64,000 bases of DNA from Pseudoduganella lurida. Its GTDB lineage: Bacteria > Pseudomonadota > Gammaproteobacteria > Burkholderiales > Burkholderiaceae_D. The DNA lies in assembly GCF_007830455.1 (NCBI RefSeq), contig NZ_VLLB01000005.1, positions 124,001 to 188,000 of the forward strand, in the 5' to 3' direction. Of this stretch, positions 9,729-18,031 are shown one piece after another; within the stretch, counting starts at the first letter, position 1; every line of letters begins with the position of its first letter. Made by a program: the position numbers and the translations under genes. The notes below the pieces were generated by a model. The model was given only the letters and a program-made list of their open reading frames with translations. It did no database searches and was not told the origin of the DNA.

Positions 9729-10678
9729 AGGTCTTTACCTACGAGAAGCCGAAGACGCCGGCCGAAGCGGCAGCCGCCGTCGCCCGCGTTCCTGGCGCGC
9801 GCTTCATCGCCGGCGGCACGAACCTGCTGGACCTGATGAAGCTGGAGATCGAAACGCCGCCGCACCTGGTGGACGTGAACGGCCTGAAGCTCGACACGAT
9901 CGAGGCCACCCGCGAAGGCGGCCTGCGCATCGGCGCGCTGGTGCGCAACACGGACCTGGCGTCGGACCAGCGCGTGCGCCGCGACTACGGCGTGCTGTCC
10001 CGCGCGCTGCTGGCCGGCGCATCGCAGCAGCTGCGCAACAAGGCAACCACTGCCGGCAACCTGCTGCAGCGCACCCGCTGCCCGTATTTCTACGACACGA
10101 ACCAGCCCTGCAACAAGCGCAAACCTGGCAGCGGCTGCACGGCGATCGGCGGCTTCACCCGTCATAACGCCATCGTCGGTGTCAGCGATGCCTGCATCGC
10201 CACGCACCCGAGCGACATGGCCGTGGCAATGGCCGTGCTGGATGCCGCCGTCGAGACGGTGCAGCCGAACGGCACCACGCGCGTCATCCCGATCGCGGAC
10301 TTCCACAAGCTGCCGGGGAACACGCCGCACATCGAGAACGCGCTGCTGCCGGGTGAGCTGATCACCGCCGTCACGCTGCCGAAACCGATCGGCGGCACGC
10401 ATATCTACCGCAAGGTGCGCGACCGTTCGTCGTATGCGTTCGCGCTGGTCTCCGTCGCTGCCGTCGTGCAGGCCGATGGTACCGGCCGCGTGGCACTGGG
10501 CGGCGTTGCCCACAAGCCGTGGCGCATGCCGTCGGCGGAACAGCACCTGCCGCATGGCGCGAAGGCCACGGCCGACGCACTGCTGGCCGACGCGAAGCCG
10601 CAGCACGACAACGCGTTCAAGGTTCCCCTCGTCCAGCGCACGCTGGCCGGCGTCCTCGCCGAAGCCAAGAAAGGATGA
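9725..10678 (+). CDS. paoB: Aldehyde oxidoreductase FAD-binding subunit (PaoB-like)
   Basis: A 317-aa FAD subunit of the xanthine dehydrogenase family. The FAD pyrophosphate-binding motif is visible as [15 protein letters not shown]. The insertion [17 protein letters not shown] followed by GSGC supplies the cysteines that in E. coli PaoB bind an extra [4Fe-4S] cluster. The stretch THPSDMAVA is also typical. The start overlaps paoA (ATGA), and the next gene follows four bases after the stop, so all three subunits are co-translated. Confidence 0.92.
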   Translation: MKVFTYEKPKTPAEAAAAVARVPGARFIAGGTNLLDLMKLEIETPPHLVDVNGLKLDTIEATREGGLRIGALVRNTDLASDQRVRRDYGVLSRALLAGASQQLRNKATTAGNLLQRTRCPYFYDTNQPCNKRKPGSGCTAIGGFTRHNAIVGVSDACIATHPSDMAVAMAVLDAAVETVQPNGTTRVIPIADFHKLPGNTPHIENALLPGELITAVTLPKPIGGTHIYRKVRDRSSYAFALVSVAAVVQADGTGRVALGGVAHKPWRMPSAEQHLPHGAKATADALLADAKPQHDNAFKVPLVQRTLAGVLAEAKKG

Positions 10679-10682
10679 TGCG

Positions 10683-12881
10683 ATGAAGTTCACCACGCCC
10701 GCCACCACCAACCCGATCGACCAGCTGAAGGTCGTCGGCAAACCGACGGACCGCGTCGACGGTCCCAATAAAACCACCGGCACGGCGCGCTATGCGTACG
10801 AGCGCCACGATGTCGCACCGAATGCCGCGTACGGCTACATCGTGGGCGCCAGCGTCGCCAAGGCCATCATCAAGTCGATCGACATCTCGGCCGCGCGCGG
10901 TGCGCCCGGCGTGCTGGGCGTCGTCACGTACGAGAACGCCGGCAAGCTGGAAAAGGGCAGCAAGAACACCGCCAGGCTGCTGGCCGGCCCGGAAGTGCAG
11001 CACTATCACCAGGCCGTGGCGCTGGTCGTCGCCGAAACGTTCGAGCAGGCCCGCGCGGCTGCCGCGCTGGTGAAGGTGGAATACTCGCCGATCAGCGGCA
11101 GCTATGACCTGGCCAAGGAAATGGCGGCCGCCAAGACGCCGAAGAAGGACGAGAAGCCGGCCACGAAAGTGGGCGATTTCGATGGCGCCTTCGCCAGCGC
11201 ACCCGTGAAGCTGGACGCCACCTACACCACGCCGGACGAATCGCACGCGATGATGGAACCGCATGCCTCGATCGCGCAGTGGAACGGCGACAAGCTCACC
11301 GTGTGGACCGCCAACCAGATGATCGACTGGGGCGTCTCCGACATGGCGCAGACGCTCGGCATCAAGAAGGAGAAGGTCCGCTTCGTGTCGCCGTACATCG
11401 GCGGCGGCTTCGGCGGCAAGCTGTTCCTGCGTGCCGAAGCCGTGCTGGCCGCGCTGGGTGCCAAGCAGACCGGCCGCGCCGTCAAGGTGGCCCTGCAACG
11501 CCCGCTGATGATCAACAACACCACGCACCGTCCCGCCACGATCCAGCGCATCCGCATCGGCGCCACGCGCGAAGGCCGCATCACGGCGATCGCGCATGAA
11601 AGCTGGTCCGGCGACCTGCCGGGCGGCCAGCCGGAAACGGCCGTCAACCAGACGCGCCTGCTGTACGCGGGCCCGAACCGCCTGACGCACATGCGCCTGG
11701 CGGAGCTCGATCTGCCGGAAGGGAACGCCATGCGCGCGCCCGGCGAGGCACCGGGCATGATGGCGCTGGAAATCGCGATGGACGAACTGGCCGAGAAGCT
11801 GAAGATGGATCCGGTCACGCTCCGTATCATCAACGACACCACCGTCGATCCGGAAAAGCGCACGCGCAAGTTCTCGCAGCGCCGCTACGTGGAATGCCTG
11901 CGCACCGGTGCCGAGCGCTTCGGCTGGAGCAAGCGCAATGCGGAACCTGCCAAGGTGCGCGAAGGCCGCTGGCTGGTCGGCTACGGCGTGGCTTCCGCCT
12001 TCCGCAACAACATCGTCATGAAGTCGGGCGCCCGCGTGCGCCTCGACAGCAAAGGCATGGTCACGGTCGAAACGGACATGACGGACATCGGTACCGGCAC
12101 CTACACCATCATCGCGCAGACGGCTGCCGAGATGATGGGCGTGACGCTGGACAAGGTGGTCGTCAAGCTGGGCGACTCGGACTATCCCGTGTCCGCCGGT
12201 TCGGGCGGGCAGTGGGGCGGCAACAGCTCCACCGCTGGCGTGTATGCGGCCTGCATGAAGCTGCGCGAAGCCGTCACGAAGAAACTGGGCCTGGCGGCCG
12301 ATGCGGAGTTCGCCGATGGCACCGTGAAGGCGGGCGGCAAGTCGGTCGCGCTGCATGAAGCAGCCAACGGCGGCGAGCTGGTGGTCGAGGACAAGATGGA
12401 GTACGGCGACCTCGACAAGAAATTCCAGCAGTCGACGTTCGGCGCCCACTTCGTGGAAGTGGCGGTCGATGCATACACTGGCGAAGTGCGCCTGCGCCGC
12501 ATGCTGGCCGTCTGCGCGGCCGGCCGTATCCTGAACCCGAAGGCGGCGCGCAGCCAGGTGATCGGCGCGATGACGATGGGTGCCGGCGCGGCGCTGATGG
12601 AAGAGCTGGTGGTCGACGAGCGCGTGGGCTTCTTCGTCAACCACGACCTGGCCAGCTACGAGGTACCGGTGCATGCCGACATCCCGCACCAGGACGTGGT
12701 GTTCCTCGACGAGACCGACCCGATGTCGTCGCCGATGAAGGCGAAGGGCGTGGGCGAGCTGGGGATCTGCGGCGTCGCCGCGGCGATCGCCAACGCGATC
12801 TACAACGCCACCGGCGTGCGGGTGCGCGAGTATCCGGTCACGCTCGATAAACTGATCGAGAAGATGCCGCAGGTGGCTTGA
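10683..12881 (+). CDS. paoC: Aldehyde oxidoreductase molybdenum-binding subunit (PaoC-like)
   Basis: A 732-aa catalytic subunit carrying the molybdopterin cytosine dinucleotide cofactor. The ATG at 10683 has AAGGA upstream. It begins with the usual DRVDGPNKTTGTARYAYE segment, then has the cofactor-contact regions PYIGGGFGGKLF, MRAPGEAPGM and DIGTGTYTIIAQ, and the catalytic Glu in AKGVGELGICGVAAAI. It has no signal peptide of its own, so it is expected to be exported with PaoA. A strong terminator follows at 12901. Confidence 0.93.
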   Translation: MKFTTPATTNPIDQLKVVGKPTDRVDGPNKTTGTARYAYERHDVAPNAAYGYIVGASVAKAIIKSIDISAARGAPGVLGVVTYENAGKLEKGSKNTARLLAGPEVQHYHQAVALVVAETFEQARAAAALVKVEYSPISGSYDLAKEMAAAKTPKKDEKPATKVGDFDGAFASAPVKLDATYTTPDESHAMMEPHASIAQWNGDKLTVWTANQMIDWGVSDMAQTLGIKKEKVRFVSPYIGGGFGGKLFLRAEAVLAALGAKQTGRAVKVALQRPLMINNTTHRPATIQRIRIGATREGRITAIAHESWSGDLPGGQPETAVNQTRLLYAGPNRLTHMRLAELDLPEGNAMRAPGEAPGMMALEIAMDELAEKLKMDPVTLRIINDTTVDPEKRTRKFSQRRYVECLRTGAERFGWSKRNAEPAKVREGRWLVGYGVASAFRNNIVMKSGARVRLDSKGMVTVETDMTDIGTGTYTIIAQTAAEMMGVTLDKVVVKLGDSDYPVSAGSGGQWGGNSSTAGVYAACMKLREAVTKKLGLAADAEFADGTVKAGGKSVALHEAANGGELVVEDKMEYGDLDKKFQQSTFGAHFVEVAVDAYTGEVRLRRMLAVCAAGRILNPKAARSQVIGAMTMGAGAALMEELVVDERVGFFVNHDLASYEVPVHADIPHQDVVFLDETDPMSSPMKAKGVGELGICGVAAAIANAIYNATGVRVREYPVTLDKLIEKMPQVA

Positions 12882-12900
12882 GCATCCTGCGGTGGATGAA

Positions 12901-12931
12901 AGCGGCGCATTGATTGCGCCGCTTTTTTTTT
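12901..12931 (+). terminator. Rho-independent terminator of the paoABC operon
   Basis: Perfect nine-base stem AGCGGCGCA/TGCGCCGCT with a five-base loop, followed by a run of nine T. Confidence 0.93.
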
Positions 12932-13032
12932 GGTTTTCTCATCCGGCACCGAAACTGTCGTAGAGTTATGCATGCGGCCCGGCCCATGGCGCGCCGCCTC
13001 CAACACTATCGATACGAAAGGCACCGCACCGC

Positions 13033-13476
13033 ATGAAGACCTCCGCTGCCCTGCTGTTCTCCGCCATGCTCTCCGCCCTGTTCTCCGTCTCGTCGCATGC
13101 CGCCGCGCAGGCCGCGCCCACCGAAACCGAGGCGATCGCCGCGGCCAGGGAAGCGGCGCAAACCTGGCTGGCGCTGGTCGACGCGAACCAGTACGCGCAA
13201 TCGTGGCAGCAGGCCGCGGCGCCGCTGCGCAACGCCATCAGCACGGCGCAGTGGGAAAAGGATGCGCGCAATGTGCGCCTGCCGTTCGGCGCATTCCAGG
13301 GCCGCGAAGTGACCTCCGCCACGTATTCCACCACGATGCCCGGCGTCCCGAAGGGGAGCTTCGTGGTGATCAAGTACGCGAGCCGCTTCGCCGATCGCGC
13401 GAATGCCGTCGAGACGGTCACGCCGATGCTGGAACCGGACGGACAGTGGCGCGTGTCCGGCTACTTCATCCGCTGA
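13033..13476 (+). CDS. DUF4019 domain-containing secreted protein
   Basis: A 147-aa protein with a signal peptide (MKTSAALLFSAMLSALFSVS, cleavage after SHA). The mature domain shows the DUF4019 pattern: AAREAAQTWLALVDANQYAQSW, LPFGAFQGREVTSATYST, then VIKYASRFADR and a C-terminal DGQWRVSGYFIR. The family is periplasmic, of unknown function, and often encoded near respiratory or redox genes. The next gene follows after 29 bases on the same strand. Confidence 0.85.
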   Translation: MKTSAALLFSAMLSALFSVSSHAAAQAAPTETEAIAAAREAAQTWLALVDANQYAQSWQQAAAPLRNAISTAQWEKDARNVRLPFGAFQGREVTSATYSTTMPGVPKGSFVVIKYASRFADRANAVETVTPMLEPDGQWRVSGYFIR

Positions 13477-13505
13477 CGACAAAACGGGGAAAAACGGGGG
13501 ACATC

Positions 13506-14672
13506 GTGCGCAAACCGAACCAACTGGCGTGGACGGGCGCGCGGCACGACTTCCCCGGCACCACCTACATCCATCCCTACGGCTACTTCGGCGGCATCAC
13601 GTCCGAACTGGAATTCGAGGACGACACGCGCACGCTGTTCCTGATCGACTGCAACCAGTGGCCGCCCGCGGAAGTGGATTTGTCGGAACTCCGGCCGGAC
13701 GTGGACGGCGCCAACCTGCTGCTGGTCGGTGCCGAGGGCGAACGGCGCTACTGGCGCCGGCTGCTGCAGGAAGGGGCGCCTGGCACCGGCGACGTGTTCC
13801 AGTATGAGGTCTCGACCGGCGCGCACTTCGAAAACCTCGGCCCGCCGGTGCGCGGCGATTTCCATCACCTCGACTGCATCGTGGACGCGGGCGTGCTGTA
13901 TGGCCTGCACCGGGTGGACGACAGCGCCGACTGGCCGGTGCGCCGCTGCGTGGCGCGGATCGATGGCGCCGGCGTCACCACGGTCCTCGTGCCCGGCCAG
14001 GACGTGGTGCTGACCGGTCTCGGTCCCGGCCGCATACTGGTCAGCGCGAGCAACCAGCACATGGCGTCGCTCGACGAAGCCGTGTACTGGCTGTGGGACG
14101 AGGGCAGGGCGGAAGCCCTGACCGGCCCCCATCGCTATCCGGCCATTCCCGTGCAACCCTACGAAGCGCTGGCCTGGCTGGGTGGCGACGGGATCCTGTT
14201 CTGTTCGAAGACGAGCGTGCCGCACGAGCACAATATCGTCGGCCATGAGCACACGCTGCAGCTGCACCGCTTCGACGTGCTGACCGGCGCGCACGCGGCC
14301 GCGGCGCTGGAAGGCTTCGGCAGCACGCTGAAGGTTCCCACCACGATCTACAAGACCGAGCCGCGCCAGACTGCCCTGCTGCAAAGCTTCGAGGGCAAGA
14401 TCGATATCGTCGCCGGCGGTGCCGGCTGGTGGATCCTGAACTACGGCACGCAGATGCCGGGCAAGAAAACGGTGTGCTGGCTGTGGCACCAGCACACCAA
14501 CGCCGTCGTGAAGATCATGGCCAGCGACCTGCCGGGACTGGACGTGCTGGCGGTGCTCTACGCCCCCGGTATCGACCGCTACTTGGTATCCGTGCCGAAC
14601 GCGATCCTGCAGCTCGCCGGCATCGATGCGATCACTGAAAAGCAAGGCACCGCCACGCTGTCATGGACGTGA
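13506..14672 (+). CDS. Hypothetical protein, possible beta-propeller-like, 388 aa
   Basis: Not recognised. The start is GTG at 13506 with GGGGGA upstream; the frame is open far upstream but only over the DUF4019 gene in another frame. There is no signal peptide or membrane segment, so it is probably cytoplasmic. The sequence is rich in aromatic residues and short beta-like stretches (RTLFLIDCNQWP, NLLLVGAEGERRYW, AVYWLWDEGRAEAL, GWWILNYGTQMPG), which would suit a WD40/propeller-like fold. No catalytic motif is evident. It lies between the DUF4019 gene and the quinoprotein/oxidase operon, with about 70 bases before the latter. Confidence 0.7.
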   Translation: MRKPNQLAWTGARHDFPGTTYIHPYGYFGGITSELEFEDDTRTLFLIDCNQWPPAEVDLSELRPDVDGANLLLVGAEGERRYWRRLLQEGAPGTGDVFQYEVSTGAHFENLGPPVRGDFHHLDCIVDAGVLYGLHRVDDSADWPVRRCVARIDGAGVTTVLVPGQDVVLTGLGPGRILVSASNQHMASLDEAVYWLWDEGRAEALTGPHRYPAIPVQPYEALAWLGGDGILFCSKTSVPHEHNIVGHEHTLQLHRFDVLTGAHAAAALEGFGSTLKVPTTIYKTEPRQTALLQSFEGKIDIVAGGAGWWILNYGTQMPGKKTVCWLWHQHTNAVVKIMASDLPGLDVLAVLYAPGIDRYLVSVPNAILQLAGIDAITEKQGTATLSWT

Positions 14673-14740
14673 ATCACGCGTGCGTCATGGCGGCAGGAAT
14701 TCCGGTAAAAGAGTCGCCTCGACGTTGAAACAATGAAAAC

Positions 14741-16477
14741 ATGTCACGCCCGGGCCGCATCGTCATCTCCCTCGCCATCGTCGTTGCCTTTGCTTCTGCA
14801 TTGCCCGTCACCGCGGCTGCCAGCGATCCCGCCGGCACGCACTTCAGCGACCTGGCGCAGGTCACCGCCGCCAATGTCCGCCAGCTGAAACCCGCGTTCA
14901 CGTTCGACGTGGGCGTGCAGCGCGGCCAGGAAGCGGCGCCGCTGGTCGTTGGCGACACCATGTATGTCGTGACCCCCTTCCCGAACTACCTGTATGCGCT
15001 GGACCTGCGCCAGAACGGTCGCCGCAAGTGGACGTTCGAGCCGCAGCCGGACGTGGGTGCAGAAGGCGCCGCGTGCTGCGATGCCGGCACCGCGGGCGTC
15101 GCCTATGACAATGGCCGTGTGTTCATGGTCACGCTCGACGGCCAGGCCATCGCCATCGATGCGGCGAGCGGCAAGGAACAGTGGCGCGCCAGGCTCGCCG
15201 ACGTGGCGAAGGGCGAGACGGTGACGATGGCGCCGCTCGTCGTGCGCGGCAAGCTCCTGGTGGGGAACAGCGGTGCCGAATTCGGCGTGCGCGGCTGGCT
15301 CGCGGCGCTCGATGCCGCCACCGGCAGGGAAGCCTGGCGCGCCTACAGCACGGGGCCGGATGCCGATGTGCTGATCGGCGCCGATTTCAAACCCTATTAT
15401 GAAACACAGCGCGGCCGCAACCTGGGCGTCACCTCGTGGCCGACCGATGGCTGGAAGACCGGCGGCGGCACGGTGTCCGGCACACTCTCGTACGACGCGG
15501 CGGCGGACCTGGTCTACTACGGCACCGCCAGTCCCGCGCCGCGCAACCCGGAGCAGCGCGCCGGCGACAACCAGTGGACGGCCGGGATCTTTGCCCGCCA
15601 GCCCGATACCGGCGCGGCGCGCTGGTTCTACCAATGGAGCCCGCACGACCTGCATGGCCATGACGGCACGAACGAAAACGTGCTGGTCGACCTGCGGGTC
15701 GGCGGCAGGCCGCGCAAGGTGCTGCTGCACCCGGACAGCAACGGCTACCTGTACGTGCTGGACCGCCTGAGCGGGCAGGTGCTGTCCGCCGATCCGTTCG
15801 TCGATGCCAACACGATCCAGCGCGTCGATCTGGTCACCGGCAAGCCGGTACGCAATCCCGGCAAGGACCTGCGGGTGGGCGAACCCACACGCCACGTCTG
15901 CCCCGGCGCGGCCGGTGCCAAGGGGCGGCAGCCGTCGGCCTGGTCGCCGCGCACGGGGCTGCTGTACATCCCGCACCAGCATGTCTGCGAGGATGTGTCG
16001 CCGTATGACGTGGCCTACATTGCCGGCACCCCATACCTGGGCGTCGACAGCGAGATGTACGCGGCGCCGAACCGTTCGCGCGGTGCGCTCACTGCATGGG
16101 ACCCTCTGGCGCGCAAGCCCCGCTGGTCGGTTGCGGAACGCTTCCCCGTCGTGAGCGGCGCGCTGGCCACGGCCGGCGGCGTGGTCTTCTACGGCACAAT
16201 GGATGGCTGGTTCAAGGCCGTGAACGCGGCGGACGGCAAGCCCCTGTGGCAGTACAAGGTCGCCTCCGGCGTCGTCGGCCAGCCGGTCACCTACCGGGGC
16301 CCGGACGGCCGGCAGTACGTGGCCGTGCTGGCCGGCGTGGGCGGCTGGGCCGGCGCCATCGTGTCGAACGAGCTGGATGCCCGCGATGGCACGGCGGCGC
16401 GTGGCTACGTGAACGCGATGAAGGATTTGCCCAGCTTTACGCGCAAGGGAGGAATGCTGTATGTCTTTGCGCTGTAG
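14741..16477 (+). CDS. PQQ-dependent methanol/ethanol dehydrogenase-like protein with altered active site
   Basis: A 578-aa exported eight-bladed propeller of the MxaF/XoxF class, with a signal peptide (VISLAIVVAFASALPVTAAA). The fold markers are retained: the vicinal disulfide pair in GAACCDAGTAG, repeated tryptophan-docking segments such as GGVVFYGTMDGWFKAVNA, and GAEFGVRGWL holding the metal-ligand Glu. However, by my alignment from memory the usual SGNPAPWN reads TASPAPRN (metal-ligand Asn lost), the usual HDEWDYxGVN reads HDLHGHDGTN (catalytic Asp replaced by Gly), and HPDRNG reads HPDSNG (PQQ-contact Arg lost). It may therefore not be a classical alcohol dehydrogenase. It heads a tight operon with a cytochrome c and a caa3 oxidase, so a role in feeding electrons to them is inferred. 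Confidence 0.85.
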   Translation: MSRPGRIVISLAIVVAFASALPVTAAASDPAGTHFSDLAQVTAANVRQLKPAFTFDVGVQRGQEAAPLVVGDTMYVVTPFPNYLYALDLRQNGRRKWTFEPQPDVGAEGAACCDAGTAGVAYDNGRVFMVTLDGQAIAIDAASGKEQWRARLADVAKGETVTMAPLVVRGKLLVGNSGAEFGVRGWLAALDAATGREAWRAYSTGPDADVLIGADFKPYYETQRGRNLGVTSWPTDGWKTGGGTVSGTLSYDAAADLVYYGTASPAPRNPEQRAGDNQWTAGIFARQPDTGAARWFYQWSPHDLHGHDGTNENVLVDLRVGGRPRKVLLHPDSNGYLYVLDRLSGQVLSADPFVDANTIQRVDLVTGKPVRNPGKDLRVGEPTRHVCPGAAGAKGRQPSAWSPRTGLLYIPHQHVCEDVSPYDVAYIAGTPYLGVDSEMYAAPNRSRGALTAWDPLARKPRWSVAERFPVVSGALATAGGVVFYGTMDGWFKAVNAADGKPLWQYKVASGVVGQPVTYRGPDGRQYVAVLAGVGGWAGAIVSNELDARDGTAARGYVNAMKDLPSFTRKGGMLYVFAL

Positions 16478-17030
16478 CCTGATGATCGCCCTCGCTTTAC
16501 TGGTGGGCTGCGAGCGCGAGACGCGGCCGCTGTCGCCGCCGGCCGCGGCATCGATGCTGCCGGGCGGCGCGCCGGAAGGGATGCGCGATGCGGCGCCGGG
16601 CGGCCGCAGGACGCCGGCGCCGCAGGCCGCGCTGCCGCCGATGGCGAACCACTACGAAGACAACGCGTATGCCGTCAACCAGGGCAAGCGCCTGTACCGC
16701 GCCTACAACTGCAATGCCTGCCATGGCCAGGGTGGCGGCGGCATCGGTCCCGCGCTGATGGACCGGGAATGGCGCTACGGCGCCGATGCCGCCAGCGTCT
16801 TCGCCAGCATCGCCCATGGCCGCCCGCGCGGCATGCCGGCCTATGGCGCCCACGTGCCGGCCGAGCAGCTGTGGCAGCTGGCGGCCTACGTGCGCTCGAT
16901 GAGCGGCCAGGTCAGGGCGGACGTGGCACCGTCGCGCGGCGACACGCTGCAGGCGTCGCCACCGGAAGGGCGGCGCGAGAAGCAGGTCCCGAAACAGGAA
17001 ACACCCGCCACACTGGAGCCGAGCAAATGA
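16461..17030 (+). CDS. Cytochrome c lipoprotein
   Basis: A 189-aa periplasmic electron carrier. The N-terminus MSLRCSLMIALALLVGCERE ends in a lipobox (LVGC), suggesting membrane anchoring through a lipidated Cys. One class I haem site is present, NCNACHGQGGGGIGPAL, with a probable axial Met in RGMPAYG and a C-terminal helix LWQLAAYVRSMSG. A Pro/Ala-rich linker precedes the haem domain and a charged tail follows it. The start overlaps the dehydrogenase gene by 17 bases and the stop overlaps coxB by four, so it is likely the electron shuttle between them. Confidence 0.9.
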   Translation: MSLRCSLMIALALLVGCERETRPLSPPAAASMLPGGAPEGMRDAAPGGRRTPAPQAALPPMANHYEDNAYAVNQGKRLYRAYNCNACHGQGGGGIGPALMDREWRYGADAASVFASIAHGRPRGMPAYGAHVPAEQLWQLAAYVRSMSGQVRADVAPSRGDTLQASPPEGRREKQVPKQETPATLEPSK

Positions 17031-18031
17031 CGGGAACCGCAGTATCCACCCAGACCGCCGCCACCCAGCAGGTGCTGCAGAATGCGCTGCAGCCGGAAGG
17101 CCCGCAGGCGCAGGCGATCTTCGGCCTGTGGAACTTCACGCTGGCGCTGTGCACGGTGGTGTTCGCCGTGATCGTGCTGGCCTTCCTGTATGCGCTGTGG
17201 CGCGCGCCGCGCGGCCATGCCGGCACGGCGCCGGACCTGGGCTCGCTGGCCCGTCCCGAACGGCGCGTGCACGGCATCGTGCTGTGGGGGACCGTGATCT
17301 CGGCCGTCGGCCTCGTGATGCTGCTGGTGGCCGATGTGTGGACGGCCCGTGCGCTGGCCCGGCTGCCGCTGAAGGAGGCCGTCAACATCGAGCTGGTGGG
17401 CCATATGTGGTGGTGGGAAGCGCGCTACCTGAGCGACGATCCCACGCAGCGGTTCACGACGGCCAACGAGCTGCGGCTGCCGGTCGGCCGCCCCGTGCTG
17501 GTATCGCTGAAGAGCCGCGACGTGATCCACACGCTGTGGGTGCCGAACCTGGCGGGCAAGCGCGACATGATCCCCGGCCGCAGCACCACGATCGCACTGC
17601 AGGCGGACAGGCCGGGCGTGTACCGCGCCCAGTGCGCCGAGTTCTGCGGCCTGGAACACGCGCTGATGGCGCTGCCGGTCACGGCGCAGGCGCCGGCCGA
17701 CTACGAACAATGGGCCGCCGCGCAGCGCAAGCCGTCCGTCGAACCGGATACCGACCGGCGCCGCCGCGGCCGGGATGTGTTCCTGGGCACCACCTGCGTG
17801 ATGTGCCACACGGTGGCCGGCACTACGGCGCGCGGCACGCTGGGACCGGACCTGACGCACTTCGCCAGCCGCCCCACGCTGGCCGCCGGCGCGCTGAAGA
17901 ACGACCGCGCCAACCTGCAGGCGTGGATCGTCGATCCGCAGCGCTTCAAGCCGGGCGCGAACATGCCCGCGCACCCGTTCCCGGCCGATGACATGACGGC
18001 ACTGCTCGATTACCTGGAAAGCCTGAAATGA
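17027..18031 (+). CDS. coxB: Cytochrome c oxidase subunit II with fused cytochrome c (caa3 type)
   Basis: A 334-aa inner-membrane protein carrying the CuA electron-entry site. Two transmembrane helices lie at about 35-60 (FTLALCTVVFAVIVLAFLYALW) and 85-105. The cupredoxin domain has VIHTLWVPNLAGKRDMIPG and the CuA motif QCAEFCGLEHALM with all Cys, His and Met ligands. A C-terminal cytochrome c domain contains CVMCHTVAG and the probable Met ligand in PGANMPAH, which defines the caa3 type. It overlaps both flanking genes by four bases (ATGA). Confidence 0.95.
   Translation: MTGTAVSTQTAATQQVLQNALQPEGPQAQAIFGLWNFTLALCTVVFAVIVLAFLYALWRAPRGHAGTAPDLGSLARPERRVHGIVLWGTVISAVGLVMLLVADVWTARALARLPLKEAVNIELVGHMWWWEARYLSDDPTQRFTTANELRLPVGRPVLVSLKSRDVIHTLWVPNLAGKRDMIPGRSTTIALQADRPGVYRAQCAEFCGLEHALMALPVTAQAPADYEQWAAAQRKPSVEPDTDRRRRGRDVFLGTTCVMCHTVAGTTARGTLGPDLTHFASRPTLAAGALKNDRANLQAWIVDPQRFKPGANMPAHPFPADDMTALLDYLESLK

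Noticed and set aside
10617..12689. 690-codon minus-strand frame across paoC
   Set aside because: Shadow of the molybdenum subunit gene, no recognisable domain.
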